Positions 40,341 through 49,210 are shown, counted from the first letter of the stretch. The stretch is DNA of 64,000 nucleotides from M55B177 sp034722275 (GCA_034722275.1 JAYENW010000001.1:62001-126000), one strand, 5' to 3'. The notes: generated from the sequence alone by a model not told the origin. Numbers and translations are program-made.

Positions 40341-41750
40341 TTATTTTGCGCCAGGGTTTTCATAAATAAGGGGAACATATTTAACCATGTAGGGACCTTC
40401 TATGTGGTAGGCAGAGGAGCGATAATAATCTCTGGCACCAACACCGCTTAAAATACTTAGTTTGCCAGCATGAAATTCCTCCCTGGCGATTTTCTCTGCT
40501 TCTCGAAGCAGTTTTTCCCCCAAACCGTGATGCTGGGCAGATTGTTCCTCCCTTCTGCCCAAAGGAACTTCAGAACCAAAGACATGTAGCTCTCTGATAA
40601 GGGCCGCGTTATCAGTTATTCTCAGCCTCAATAAGCCGAACAGGGTCTCATTGGTATCCTCGTAGGAAAGGAAAATTTCCTGCCCTCCGTAGGTTTTGTA
40701 ATCCAGCCTGGTTATGTGAGGTTTCCCAATCTCCCAGCCATCTCTTAGTCTATGGCCGTACTCTCGGCAACGGATACACTTACATTGCATACCTATTTCA
40801 TTCATGCGTTTCTTGATAGTGCTCCTGAGCGCCAGGTCTTTGCAGCCAGCAATGATGAACTTGCTGGGTATGTCCCTCATTAACCTGGGAATTCTGACAT
40901 ACTTGGGAATCATAGTTTTGATGTTTGTCAGCAATTCTATCATTTCCTCATCGCTGTAAGGCTTATAGCGCTCGGTACGATACCAAGTCTCCAGTTCACT
41001 TCCCGCCACCACCAGTGTGGGGTAAAGCTTAAGTCCATCCGGGTGGAAATAATCTTCATTGAATAGCCTTTGAGATAACTCCAGGTCATGCTCAGAAGTT
41101 GAACCAGGTAAACCGGGCATCCAGTGGTAATATACTTTAAAACCATAATCCTTCAACAGCCTGGTAGCGGAGATAACTTCAGCTACACCATGCCCTCTCT
41201 TGGTCACTCGATGAATTTCATCATCCAGGGTCTGTACTCCGAGTTCTACTCTGGTAGTGCCGAAATCCAGCATGCGCTGTACTTCCTCTTCACCGCAGAA
41301 GTCAGGTCTGGTTTCGATGCATAACCCTACACAGCGATGTTTGGCAGTCTCATTTAAATCCTTGGCTTCTTTCAAGTTATCTGAAGGGATACCATTGAGT
41401 GCATCATAGCAATCTTTGATAAATTGATATTGGTATTCTTGGGGATAAGCCAGGAAGGTGCCACCCATGATGATAAGTTCTATTTTATCCAGAGCGTGGC
41501 CCATGTCAGCTAGAGTGTTGAGCCTGAATCCGACTTGTCTGCCAGCCTCGAAGTTGCATTTCCGGGCGCGCAGTACTGCTGGGGATTCTATGGTATAGCT
41601 CTTGGGAGCTTCAGGAGAGCTGGGGCAATAGACGCATTTACCAGGGCAGGCGAAAGGTTTAGCCATAACTGCCACTGGTGTCACACCGGAAATAGTCCGC
41701 GAGATTTTCTTCACTTTTGCTATTTCTTTGTTCTTTGTTGCTGTTGTCAT
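40341..41750 (-). CDS. elp3: Elp3-type tRNA U34 carboxymethyl-modifying radical SAM/acetyltransferase
   Basis: A 469-residue single-subunit bacterial Elp3. The radical SAM half has FACPGKCVYCP (Cys35, Cys39, Cys42), GGTFLAYP and CIETRPD; the C-terminal half is a GNAT acetyltransferase domain (QHHGLGEKLLREAEKIA, GVGARDYYRSSAYHIEGPYMVK). A zinc-site region with CKCIRCREYGHR lies between. Elp3 makes cm5U at tRNA position 34 using acetyl-CoA and SAM; the Dehalococcoides mccartyi enzyme has been studied structurally. It is divergent, 33 bp apart, from a Trm9-like methyltransferase gene. Confidence 0.95.
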   Translation of the reverse strand: MTTATKNKEIAKVKKISRTISGVTPVAVMAKPFACPGKCVYCPSSPEAPKSYTIESPAVLRARKCNFEAGRQVGFRLNTLADMGHALDKIELIIMGGTFLAYPQEYQYQFIKDCYDALNGIPSDNLKEAKDLNETAKHRCVGLCIETRPDFCGEEEVQRMLDFGTTRVELGVQTLDDEIHRVTKRGHGVAEVISATRLLKDYGFKVYYHWMPGLPGSTSEHDLELSQRLFNEDYFHPDGLKLYPTLVVAGSELETWYRTERYKPYSDEEMIELLTNIKTMIPKYVRIPRLMRDIPSKFIIAGCKDLALRSTIKKRMNEIGMQCKCIRCREYGHRLRDGWEIGKPHITRLDYKTYGGQEIFLSYEDTNETLFGLLRLRITDNAALIRELHVFGSEVPLGRREEQSAQHHGLGEKLLREAEKIAREEFHAGKLSILSGVGARDYYRSSAYHIEGPYMVKYVPLIYENPGAK

Positions 41751-41783
41751 TTTCCTCTGTTACAGTGTAGCAGGATTTTCCTC

Positions 41784-42434
41784 ATGACCCCAAATAGAGA
41801 AACATTTGATCAGATAGCCGAAAGCTGGTATAGGGTAAGGCACTGGCCCTTGCTGAGAAGAGAACTTGAGGACTTGGCGCAAAAATGGCAAGGAGGCAAG
41901 TTGTTAAATATAGGCTGTGCTCATGGCGCTGACTTTTTGCCCTTCAGCAAAGGTTTTGAACTTTGGGGGATAGATATCTCCGGAGGCATGCTTCAGCATG
42001 CCCTAAAATATGCCGCCAAGTTCCGGGTTGAAGCTAATCTGGTGCTGGCTGATGCTGTTTCACTCCCTTTCCCGGAGAGGGCTTTTGATTGGGTGATAGC
42101 GGTAGCTGCCTATCATCACATAAAAGGGAATGAAGAGCAAGGAGAGGCATTTCGGGAGTTGAATCGAGTATTGAAGCCTGGCGGTGAGGTTTTTTTAACT
42201 GTGTGGAACTATTGGCAACCCAGATTCTGGTTGAAGTCCAAAGAACAGCAAGTATCCTGGAGGCTACGAGATAAAACGGTTTACCGCTATTACCACCTTT
42301 TTTCTTATGGTGAACTGGAAAAGTTATTGACAAGGTCTGGTTTTGAGATTATCGCTCTGTCTCCAGAAAGGAGTTATCATTTTCCCTTGAAGAATTTCTC
42401 ACGCAATATATGTGCGCTGGCAAAAAAGGAATAA
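41784..42434 (+). CDS. Trm9/ALKBH8-like tRNA methyltransferase candidate
   Basis: A 216-residue class I SAM methyltransferase from the ATG at 41784 (the frame extends further up but through the elp3 gene). Motif I is LLNIGCAHGADFLPF, followed by LWGIDISGGML, ADAVSLPFPERAFDWVIAVAAYHH and RELNRVLKPGGEVFLTVWN. Near the C-terminus RYYHLFSYGELEKLL matches a hallmark of the Trm9/ALKBH8 family, which methyl-esterifies cm5U34 to mcm5U34. The divergent elp3 gene makes cm5U, so the pair could form mcm5U. A Trm112 partner was not seen in the window. Confidence 0.78.
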   Translation: MTPNRETFDQIAESWYRVRHWPLLRRELEDLAQKWQGGKLLNIGCAHGADFLPFSKGFELWGIDISGGMLQHALKYAAKFRVEANLVLADAVSLPFPERAFDWVIAVAAYHHIKGNEEQGEAFRELNRVLKPGGEVFLTVWNYWQPRFWLKSKEQQVSWRLRDKTVYRYYHLFSYGELEKLLTRSGFEIIALSPERSYHFPLKNFSRNICALAKKE

Positions 42435-42466
42435 AAGCCTGATTCAAATTAGGAAACGTTGCTAGG

Positions 42467-42964
42467 TTAACTCCAAAGCAAACTTACAGATTGAGCAGAT
42501 ATGCCATCCTCTCTGCCAATGAACCCCAGTCCGTTACTGGTGGTAGCTTTGACAGTCACTTGAGTCGATTCAATATCTAAAGCCTGGCTGATGTGTTTTT
42601 TCATCTCTGGGATGAAAAATAAGAGTTTAGGATGCTCTGCCATAATGGTGACATCAATGTTAGCTATATTAAAACCTTTAGCTTTGACTAATTTGCCGGT
42701 TTCGGTTAATAAAACCAAGCTTGAGACATTTTTATATTTTGGCTCTTCAGGAGGAAACAGGCTCCCGATATCACCGAGGTCTGCAGCGCCACATAGCGCA
42801 TCTATTATGGCATGGATTGCCGCATCGGCATCACTCCATCCGAGCAAGCCTCTGGCATAAGGAATCTCAACTCCACCTAGAATCAATTTGCGTCCTGGAA
42901 CTAAAGGATGGCTATCGTAACCAATGCCCACCCTTATTTTGTGAGGGTATTCGCTTGTTGCCAT
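42467..42964 (-). CDS. ispF: 2-C-methyl-D-erythritol 2,4-cyclodiphosphate synthase
   Basis: A 165-residue IspF of the MEP isoprenoid pathway. Metal ligands are in RVGIGYDSHPL (DxH) and the second His in SDADAAIHAIIDAL; also DIGSLFPP, NIDVTIMAEHPKL and KATTSNGLGFIGREDGISA. The ATG at 42964 is preferred; an in-frame TTG at 42970 is possible. It is 12 bp after ispD, so both steps are cotranscribed with radA. Confidence 0.95.
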   Translation of the reverse strand: MATSEYPHKIRVGIGYDSHPLVPGRKLILGGVEIPYARGLLGWSDADAAIHAIIDALCGAADLGDIGSLFPPEEPKYKNVSSLVLLTETGKLVKAKGFNIANIDVTIMAEHPKLLFFIPEMKKHISQALDIESTQVTVKATTSNGLGFIGREDGISAQSVSLLWS

Positions 42965-42976
42965 TGCCAAATAATC

Positions 42977-43678
42977 TTATTCTTCTGCCGTGCCTTGTGC
43001 AATCAGTTCTGCCAATGCCAGGTCTTCGGGTGTGGCTACCTTTATATTGTGGTAGTCGCCCATGTAAGTTTTTACCCTGTATCCCAGTTGCTCCACGGCG
43101 GCAGCATCGTCACTAACTTCGGTTTTGAGTTCTTTATATGCTCGCTTGATGATATCAATCTGGAAAACCTGTGGAGTTTGTGATATCCAGAGATTGTGAC
43201 GCGGCAATGTCTTTTCTATCAACCCATTATCCCTGGCAAGCTTTATCGTATCTTTTACTGGCACGGCAGCTACTGCAGCGCCGGTTTCCCGAGCCATCTT
43301 CAGACCATCTTCTATCAACGTTGGGGTCAAAAATGGACGGGCACCGTCGTGAATTAGAATCCAATTACAGTTCTTAAGCTGTGATAATCCCTCTCTCGCT
43401 GAATCTTGCCGCCGCGGGCCACCAAGGCAGAGAGTAACTTTGGACCAGCCTCTTTCCTGTGTTAGCTTCTCCGCCGGTTCCCAATTTTCATCGTTCAGCG
43501 TAATGACTATTTGCTCAATAAGGCTGCATTTATGGCAGACATCCACTGACCAGGCCAACAATGGTTTTTCTCTCAAAGGGGCGAATATCTTATTTGTGGA
43601 GCCCATGCGCTGACTGCTGCCAGCAGCAAGTATAATAGCTCCTACTCTGGGATTGTTTTTTCTTCTCTGTCGCGGCAT
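42977..43678 (-). CDS. ispD: 2-C-methyl-D-erythritol 4-phosphate cytidylyltransferase
   Basis: A 233-residue IspD: nucleotide-binding IILAAGSSQRMGSTNKIFAPL, GGPRRQDSAREGL, the DGARPFLT metal-binding loop, AVPVKDTIKLA and SDDAAAVEQLGYRV. It converts MEP to CDP-methylerythritol. A short basic N-terminal tail (MPRQRRKNN) is encoded within the end of radA, a 37-bp overlap. The operon order is radA-ispD-ispF. Confidence 0.95.
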   Translation of the reverse strand: MPRQRRKNNPRVGAIILAAGSSQRMGSTNKIFAPLREKPLLAWSVDVCHKCSLIEQIVITLNDENWEPAEKLTQERGWSKVTLCLGGPRRQDSAREGLSQLKNCNWILIHDGARPFLTPTLIEDGLKMARETGAAVAAVPVKDTIKLARDNGLIEKTLPRHNLWISQTPQVFQIDIIKRAYKELKTEVSDDAAAVEQLGYRVKTYMGDYHNIKVATPEDLALAELIAQGTAEE

Positions 43679-45063
43679 TTTTGTGTATTCCTGCTGAGTC
43701 CCAGTCGTAAAGCTTGAGTTACCGAGATAACTTGAATTAGCTCAACTTCAGCAGAACTGACAACTTGCTTCACTTCACTTTCGGCAGCTGAGGAAAGCTT
43801 GGGTAGCAGGCAAGATTTAAAACCCAGTCTGCTAGCTTCAGCAATCCTTCTCTCTATCTGTGAAATTCCCCGGAGTTCTCCATTCAGCCCTGCTTCACCT
43901 GTAACAACGAGATCGGGAATTGGCTTACGCCCACTAAAACTGGAGGCAATAGCCAGGGCAATCCCGAGGTCAATCGCTGGTTCATTGAGCCTCAAACCGC
44001 CGGTGACATTGACTATGATATCTTGGTTAAAAAGCTTCAAATTGGCGTGTTTGCTGAGCACGGCACTTATCATCAGCAGTCGGTTGAAGTCTACACCATT
44101 GGCGATGCGTTTTGGTGGGGTAAAGTTATTGGGGGTAGTCAAGGCCTGAATCTCCACTAAGAAGGGGCGACTCCCCTTGAGAGTTGACACCACGGCTGAG
44201 CCGATACTGCCTTCTCTGTGTGCTGATATAAAAACTTGCGAAGGATTAGCTACTTCTGCAAGTCCACTGCTCTTCATCTCGAATATTCCTATCTCATTGG
44301 TAGAACCGAAACGATTTTTGACACTGCGCAGCAAGCGATAATTGCTAAATGGCTCACCTTCGAAATAAAGTACTACATCAACAATGTGTTCCAGTGTCCC
44401 CGGTCCCGCAATTGCTCCCTCTTTGGTCACATGTCCTGTAATTATAATAGGCACATTACTTTGTTTTGCCCACTGCTCCAGTCTCATGGTACACTCCCGA
44501 ACCTGCGCAATGCTTCCTGGTGTTCCCACTGAGTCTTCAAGATACATGGTCTGAATGGAATCGATAACCACTAATGTAGGCGAAAGAGAAGGCAGGCATT
44601 CCAATATTGCATCCAGATTGGACTCGGAAAGAAAATATATGCCCTTCCCTTCAATGCTGAGGCGCTCAGCTCTGAGTTTGACCTGGTTAACAGATTCCTC
44701 GCCAGAAACGTAGGCGATAACCTCATTATCCCCAGCTGCTTGGGCTGAAGCTTGCAGTAGAAGTGTGGATTTCCCTATCCCTGGCTCTCCTCCAATGAGT
44801 ACTAGAGAGCCAGGAACCAAGCCACCTCCGAGAGCTCGGTTCAACTCAGCAAAGCCAAGGTGTATGCGGGAGAAAGTATTCTTTGCTACCTGAGAAAGCT
44901 CTAGGGGTTTGTTTCCTGTAGCATATTGCCGTTTGGGTGGGGATAAAGTAACTGGTATTTCTACAAAGCTATTCCAGGTTTGGCACTCAGGACACCGTCC
45001 CAACCATTTAGAACTCTCCTTGCCGCATTGCTGACAAACAAAAATGGTTTTTGTTTTAGACAC
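43642..45063 (-). CDS. radA: DNA repair protein RadA
   Basis: A 473-residue RadA/Sms. N-terminal C4 zinc finger (CQQCGKESSKWLGRCPEC), RecA-like ATPase with Walker A GGEPGIGKSTLLLQ, the RadA-specific KNRFGSTNEIGIFEM motif, and a C-terminal Lon-protease-like domain (DLGIALAIASSFSGRKPI, VVTGEAGLNGELRGI). It promotes branch migration of recombination intermediates. Its end overlaps ispD. Length is normal for the family (about 455-475). Confidence 0.96.
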   Translation of the reverse strand: MSKTKTIFVCQQCGKESSKWLGRCPECQTWNSFVEIPVTLSPPKRQYATGNKPLELSQVAKNTFSRIHLGFAELNRALGGGLVPGSLVLIGGEPGIGKSTLLLQASAQAAGDNEVIAYVSGEESVNQVKLRAERLSIEGKGIYFLSESNLDAILECLPSLSPTLVVIDSIQTMYLEDSVGTPGSIAQVRECTMRLEQWAKQSNVPIIITGHVTKEGAIAGPGTLEHIVDVVLYFEGEPFSNYRLLRSVKNRFGSTNEIGIFEMKSSGLAEVANPSQVFISAHREGSIGSAVVSTLKGSRPFLVEIQALTTPNNFTPPKRIANGVDFNRLLMISAVLSKHANLKLFNQDIIVNVTGGLRLNEPAIDLGIALAIASSFSGRKPIPDLVVTGEAGLNGELRGISQIERRIAEASRLGFKSCLLPKLSSAAESEVKQVVSSAEVELIQVISVTQALRLGLSRNTQKCRDREEKTIPE

Positions 45064-45129
45064 CTAGCATTCGCCGCCACTTAGCTCATTCCCAGTCTTG
45101 ATGGTACACAGTGGTGCAATCATTGCTGC

Positions 45130-47589
45130 TTATCTCGCCTCTTTAACTAACGGTCTCATTAGAATTTCCTCTCCCCTGCGGTCCACTATTACCGTATCCC
45201 CAGGTGAGAATTCACCTCGCAGTAAAGTCTCGGATAGCGGGTCTTCAACTAAATCCTGAATGACACGACGCAAAGGGCGAGCTCCGAAGACAGGGTCATA
45301 ACCTTTGCTGCCAAGCAAGTCTTTAGCTTCTGAAGTGATTTCTAAGGTGATATCCTTCTCTTTTAATGAACTTGTCACCTGTTTAAGCATTAAATCGACA
45401 ATCTGGCGTATATGGTCTTTATTTAAAGCATGGAATACGACAGTGGCATCAACGCGATTAAGAAACTCGGGACGGAAAGTTTTCTTCAATTCCCCCAGCA
45501 CTTTCTCTTTCATTCTGTCATATTCAATTTGTCTTTTTTCTCCACCCTCGATGTGAGTGGCAAACCCGATGCTCATATCCTGTTTGATGAGTTCAGCGCC
45601 AACATTACTGGTCATGATGATAATGCTATTACGAAAATCAACGCGCCGTCCTTTCGCATCAGTTAGATGACCATCATCAAAAATCTGGAGTAGTATATTA
45701 AATACGTCGGGATGAGCCTTCTCGATCTCGTCAAGGAGGATGGTGCAGTAAGACTTACGCCTTACGGCTTCGGTTAATTGACCACCTTCTTCATAGCCGA
45801 TATAGCCCGGCGGTGCTCCCACCAGGCGAGCCACAGTGTGGCGTTCCATGAATTCTGACATATCAAGTCTGATCAAAGTGTCCTCGCTACCAAACATAAA
45901 CTCGGCTAAAGCCCTGACCAATTCAGTCTTCCCCACGCCAGTGGGCCCTAAAAGTATGAAAGCGCCGATGGGATGCCGGGGGTCTTTTAAGCCCGCTCGA
46001 GCCCTTCTTACCGCCTTAGCCACAGTGGTTATCGCTTCGTCCTGCCCGATGATGCGGCGGTGTAAAACTTCCTCCATTTGTAGCAGGCGGCTGGTTTCAT
46101 CAGTAGTCAATCTTGACAGTGGTATGCCTGTCCACATATTAACTACCTCAGCAATATCTTCTGCGGTAACTGTAGGTTTACCCTCTTCCTGTTTAACTTG
46201 CCATTCCTTCTCCATGTTCTTGGTTTTGTCCATTAGCTGAAGTTCGCGCTCGTGCAATTCGGCAGCATACTCATATTGCTGGCTTGCCATGGCAGCTTCT
46301 TTTTCCTTGCGCAGACTCTCGAGGGCTCGTCTTGCTTCAGCTAAGCCCATAGGTGGGCTACCACGTTTGATGCGTACTCGAGAACTAGCTTCATCTATAA
46401 GATCAATGGCTTTGTCAGGCAGAAAACGGTCTGGTATATATCTGGCAGCCAGCGAGGAAGCTGGCTGCAAAGCTTCCTCGCTTATAACCAGGTGGTGAAA
46501 TTCTTCATACCTGTGTTTAATACCACGCAAAATCTCTAAGGTTTCTTCGGTGGTGGGCTCAGCTACCAAGACAGGCTGAAATCGTCTCTCTAAAGCTGGG
46601 TCCTTTTCTATATATTTGCGGTAGTCATCCAGAGTGGTAGCACCAATACATTGAAGCTCACCACGTGACAACGAAGGTTTTAATATGTTAGCGGCGTCAA
46701 CTGCACCTTCAGCAGCTCCGGCACCCACTATGGTTTGCATCTCATCAATGAAGAGGATGCAGTTACCCGCATTTTTTTCCTCCTCAATAACTTTCTTTAA
46801 TCTCTCTTCGAATTCACCGCGATATTTTGTCCCGGCTACAAGGGCACCTATATCTAAGGCAATTATTCTTTTGCCCTGCAGTATCTCAGGAACCTCTCCA
46901 TTTACTATGCGCTGAGCTAGGCACTCAACAATAGCCGTTTTGCCCACGCCTGGTTCACCTATAAGCGCGGGATTATTCTTCGTGCGGCGACTTAATATCT
47001 GAGTGATCCTTTCGATTTCCTTGGCACGTCCAATGATAGGGTCGAGCTTATCTGCCTTTGCTAAAGCGGTTAAATCTGTCCCGATCTGGTCTAAAATCGG
47101 CGTGCGTGTAGTTGGTCGGCTCGATGCATGCGTGTGGACGGATTCCTGTCGAGAAACACGAATTACTTCATCGCGTGCCCGCTCCAAGGTGATACCCAAA
47201 CTTTCTAAAACATTGCAAGCTACGCCATGCCCTTCACGTAACAATCCGAGTAAAAGATGCTCACTGCCTATATGACTGGAATTAAGGCGACGTGCCTCAT
47301 CAACAGCAAGTTCGATAGCCTTTTTTGCTCCAGGAGCGAGGTCAATGTCGCCACTAGTGCCTCGTCTTTCGCCCTTCCCGGTAACAAATTCTATAGCGGC
47401 CTGCACCTTGTTCAACGAGATACCTAAATTATTCAAGACCTTAATTGCTATTCCTGATTCCTCTGCCACTAGCCCCAGTAATATATGCTCGGTGTCAATG
47501 TAAGCATGCCCTAGACGCTGCGCTTCTCCTTGAGCGCGTGTCAGCGTCCTCCGTGCTCCTTCCGAAAATCTCTCAAATCCAGCAGCCAT
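45130..47589 (-). CDS. clpC: ATP-dependent Clp protease ATP-binding subunit ClpC
   Basis: An 819-residue Hsp100 unfoldase. Two Clp-N repeats (residues about 1-145), AAA domain 1 with Walker A GEPGVGKTAIVE, a UVR-type middle segment (LRKEKEAAMASQQYEYAAELHE), AAA domain 2 with Walker A GPTGVGKTELV, and a ClpP-docking region near the C-terminus. It feeds proteins to ClpP. The ctsR and mcsAB partners that accompany clpC in Firmicutes are absent. A promoter (TTGACT-N17-TATACT) lies about 55 bp upstream. Confidence 0.96.
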   Translation of the reverse strand: MAAGFERFSEGARRTLTRAQGEAQRLGHAYIDTEHILLGLVAEESGIAIKVLNNLGISLNKVQAAIEFVTGKGERRGTSGDIDLAPGAKKAIELAVDEARRLNSSHIGSEHLLLGLLREGHGVACNVLESLGITLERARDEVIRVSRQESVHTHASSRPTTRTPILDQIGTDLTALAKADKLDPIIGRAKEIERITQILSRRTKNNPALIGEPGVGKTAIVECLAQRIVNGEVPEILQGKRIIALDIGALVAGTKYRGEFEERLKKVIEEEKNAGNCILFIDEMQTIVGAGAAEGAVDAANILKPSLSRGELQCIGATTLDDYRKYIEKDPALERRFQPVLVAEPTTEETLEILRGIKHRYEEFHHLVISEEALQPASSLAARYIPDRFLPDKAIDLIDEASSRVRIKRGSPPMGLAEARRALESLRKEKEAAMASQQYEYAAELHERELQLMDKTKNMEKEWQVKQEEGKPTVTAEDIAEVVNMWTGIPLSRLTTDETSRLLQMEEVLHRRIIGQDEAITTVAKAVRRARAGLKDPRHPIGAFILLGPTGVGKTELVRALAEFMFGSEDTLIRLDMSEFMERHTVARLVGAPPGYIGYEEGGQLTEAVRRKSYCTILLDEIEKAHPDVFNILLQIFDDGHLTDAKGRRVDFRNSIIIMTSNVGAELIKQDMSIGFATHIEGGEKRQIEYDRMKEKVLGELKKTFRPEFLNRVDATVVFHALNKDHIRQIVDLMLKQVTSSLKEKDITLEITSEAKDLLGSKGYDPVFGARPLRRVIQDLVEDPLSETLLRGEFSPGDTVIVDRRGEEILMRPLVKEAR

Positions 47590-47644
47590 ATCACTATTAA
47601 TTCGGCACGTTCAATCGGCCGTCAAAGAATTTGCTTCTTAAGAA

Positions 47645-47673
47645 AGTATAAGATATACTCTTTCTCTAGTCAA
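47645..47673 (-). promoter_or_regulatory. clpC promoter
   Basis: On the minus strand TTGACT (47673-47668) and TATACT (47650-47645) are 17 bp apart. The predicted transcription start near 47638 gives a leader of about 48 nt before the clpC ATG at 47589. Confidence 0.68.
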
Positions 47674-47689
47674 CAAATCTTTGGTTATA

Positions 47690-47704
47690 GTTAGCAATGC
47701 TAAC
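47690..47704. promoter_or_regulatory. 15-bp palindrome between clpC and rsmD
   Basis: GTTAGCAATGCTAAC is a perfect palindrome around a central base, lying just upstream of the clpC -35 box. It may be a regulator site for clpC. It is not CIRCE: the arms are 7 bp and the 9-bp spacer is missing. Nor does it match the CtsR box. Confidence 0.35.
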
Positions 47705-47831
47705 CTGTCATTATGGATAGAGTCAAGAAACTAAACCTCTTGTTGTCCCTCAAATGATGAACAATCTTCCTCAAGCTATACGCCTTGAGAGAGATAAAGT
47801 ACTTATAATATTATAATACAAGTTTAAGGTA

Positions 47832-48377
47832 ATGCGAGTCAGCGGTGGAGAAATAAAAGGAGTTCAGTTAAAGACTCCTCCTAGATGTTCAACTCGGCCT
47901 ACCACTAATGTCATAAGGCAGGCGATTTTCTCCATTCTGGAGAATAGTGCTAATAGTTGGACACGGGTTTTGGATCTATATGCTGGCAGCGGTGCTCTGG
48001 GGATTGAAGCCCTAAGCCGCGAGGCAAGTTGGGTTGATTTTGTAGACCAAAAAAAGAAGTGCTGTGATATTATTAAGTATAACTTGCAAAAAACAGAGAA
48101 TTTGCACAAAGCTCATATTTATTGCTGCGCTGTAGATAAGGCGATTGCCTTCCTCGTTAACAGTTATGATATAGTTTTTGTAGATCCACCTTATGCTGAT
48201 TTTTCTGCGAATTCATTGGTAAAACTAGCTAGATCAAGGGTAGTAGGAAGAAATTCTACCATTGTGATTTGTCATGCTAATCGTTTTCCTCTGAAAGATG
48301 ACTATGATGGGTTGCACTTAATCAAACAACGCCATTATGGTGATACTTCCATTTCTATGTACCAGAAGGAGAGTTGA
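47832..48377 (+). CDS. rsmD: 16S rRNA (guanine966-N2)-methyltransferase RsmD
   Basis: A 181-residue SAM methyltransferase: MRVSGGEIKGVQL at the N-terminus, RPTTNVIRQAIFSIL, motif I VLDLYAGSGALGIEALSR and catalytic motif IV VFVDPPYADF. It methylates G966 of 16S rRNA. Its AAGG is only 2 nt from the ATG, so initiation may be weak. Two TATAAT boxes lie at 47804-47809 and 47812-47817 without a well-spaced -35. It is followed directly by coaD, a common pairing. Confidence 0.93.
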   Translation: MRVSGGEIKGVQLKTPPRCSTRPTTNVIRQAIFSILENSANSWTRVLDLYAGSGALGIEALSREASWVDFVDQKKKCCDIIKYNLQKTENLHKAHIYCCAVDKAIAFLVNSYDIVFVDPPYADFSANSLVKLARSRVVGRNSTIVICHANRFPLKDDYDGLHLIKQRHYGDTSISMYQKES

Positions 48378-48379
48378 AT

Positions 48380-48874
48380 ATGATAGTAGGAGTTTATCCG
48401 GGCACTTTTGATCCCATCACTTATGGACACCTTGATATCATTAAGCGAGCATCAGTGTTATATGACAAGTTAATCATTGGAGTCTATGAAAATCCGAGTA
48501 AAAAACCACTTTTCTCTGTAGAAGAGCGGGTAGAATTAATTACAAAAACAATAGTCGATTTACCAAATGTTCAGGTTGAGCCCTTTCGTGGGCTTCTTGT
48601 AAATTTTGTGCGTCAGGTAGGTGGCAAAGTCATGCTTCGCGGGCTAAGAGCTCTCTCAGATTTCGAGCGTGAATTTGAAATGGCGATGATGAACAAAAAA
48701 CTGGCACCTGATATTGAACTAGTTTGTTTGATGACAAGCTCTCAATATCAGTTCCTCAGCTCCACTTTGATTAAGGAAGTTGCTGTGCTGGGAGGTTGTC
48801 TTGACAACTTAGTTCCCGAGCATGTTGCTGTGGCTCTAAAGAAGACGGTTTCTAGTCGTCTTATTCAGCTTTAG
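48380..48874 (+). CDS. coaD: Pantetheine-phosphate adenylyltransferase
   Basis: A 164-residue CoaD, the penultimate CoA biosynthesis enzyme. Motifs: GVYPGTFDPITYGHLDII (nucleotidyltransferase TxGH-type motif), VMLRGLRALSDFEREFEMAMMN, and LSSTLIKEVAVLGG. The ATG at 48380 is chosen because AGGAGA lies 7 nt upstream; the in-frame TTG at 48374 would overlap the rsmD stop. Confidence 0.95.
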   Translation: MIVGVYPGTFDPITYGHLDIIKRASVLYDKLIIGVYENPSKKPLFSVEERVELITKTIVDLPNVQVEPFRGLLVNFVRQVGGKVMLRGLRALSDFEREFEMAMMNKKLAPDIELVCLMTSSQYQFLSSTLIKEVAVLGGCLDNLVPEHVAVALKKTVSSRLIQL

Positions 48875-48921
48875 GGTTAGATTTTGAGCTCACCGTATGC
48901 AAGTTTAAGGAGGTGTTAGAA

Positions 48922-49194
48922 ATGGCATATAAAATTACTGATGAGTGCATAAGTTGCGGGGCTTGTGAACCAGAGTGTAAAAATCACGCTATAATTGAAG
49001 GAGAAACTGTTTATGTTATTGCTCCTGATAAGTGCACTGAATGCGTAGGCTGGTTTGAATCCCCAAAATGCGTTGAGGTTTGCCCTGTGGATTGTTGCAT
49101 TCTAGACCCTGATTATGAAGAAACGCGGGAGCAACTTCTGGAAAAGTGGCATAAGTTACACCCGGGTGAAACACCATCAGTTACACCCGGGTGA
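48922..49194 (+). CDS. 2[4Fe-4S] ferredoxin, YfhL type
   Basis: A 90-residue ferredoxin. First cluster CISCGACEPEC, second CTEC, then an eight-residue insert and CVEVCP, the CX2CX8CX3C spacing of the YfhL/Alvin-type ferredoxins. AAGGAGG 8 nt upstream fixes the ATG at 48922. The C-terminal end (HPGETPSVTPG) has been altered by a 25-bp tandem duplication: without it the reading frame would stop two codons earlier. Its redox partner is unknown; the radical SAM gene converges with it. Confidence 0.93.
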   Translation: MAYKITDECISCGACEPECKNHAIIEGETVYVIAPDKCTECVGWFESPKCVEVCPVDCCILDPDYEETREQLLEKWHKLHPGETPSVTPG

Positions 49195-49210
49195 AACACC
49201 ATCAGTTACC
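49154..49210. repeat. 25-bp tandem duplication spanning two convergent gene ends
   Basis: The 25-bp unit beginning AGTTACACCCGGGTG occurs at 49154-49178 and 49179-49203, identical, followed by a partial copy AGTTACC to 49210. The ferredoxin stop lies in the second copy and the stop of the opposing radical SAM gene in the partial third copy. CACCCGGGTG inside each unit is itself a palindrome. Confidence 0.95.

Noticed and set aside
41535..41783. N-terminal extension of the Trm9-like methyltransferase
   Set aside because: It reads antisense through elp3, has no family similarity, and the methyltransferase fold begins at the ATG at 41784.
47690..47704. CIRCE/HrcA operator at clpC
   Set aside because: CIRCE needs 9-bp arms TTAGCACTC/GAGTGCTAA with a 9-bp spacer; this palindrome has 7-bp arms and a single central base.
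49154..49210. Direct repeats that could suggest a CRISPR array
   Set aside because: The copies are contiguous with no unique spacers and only two full units; this is a simple tandem duplication.
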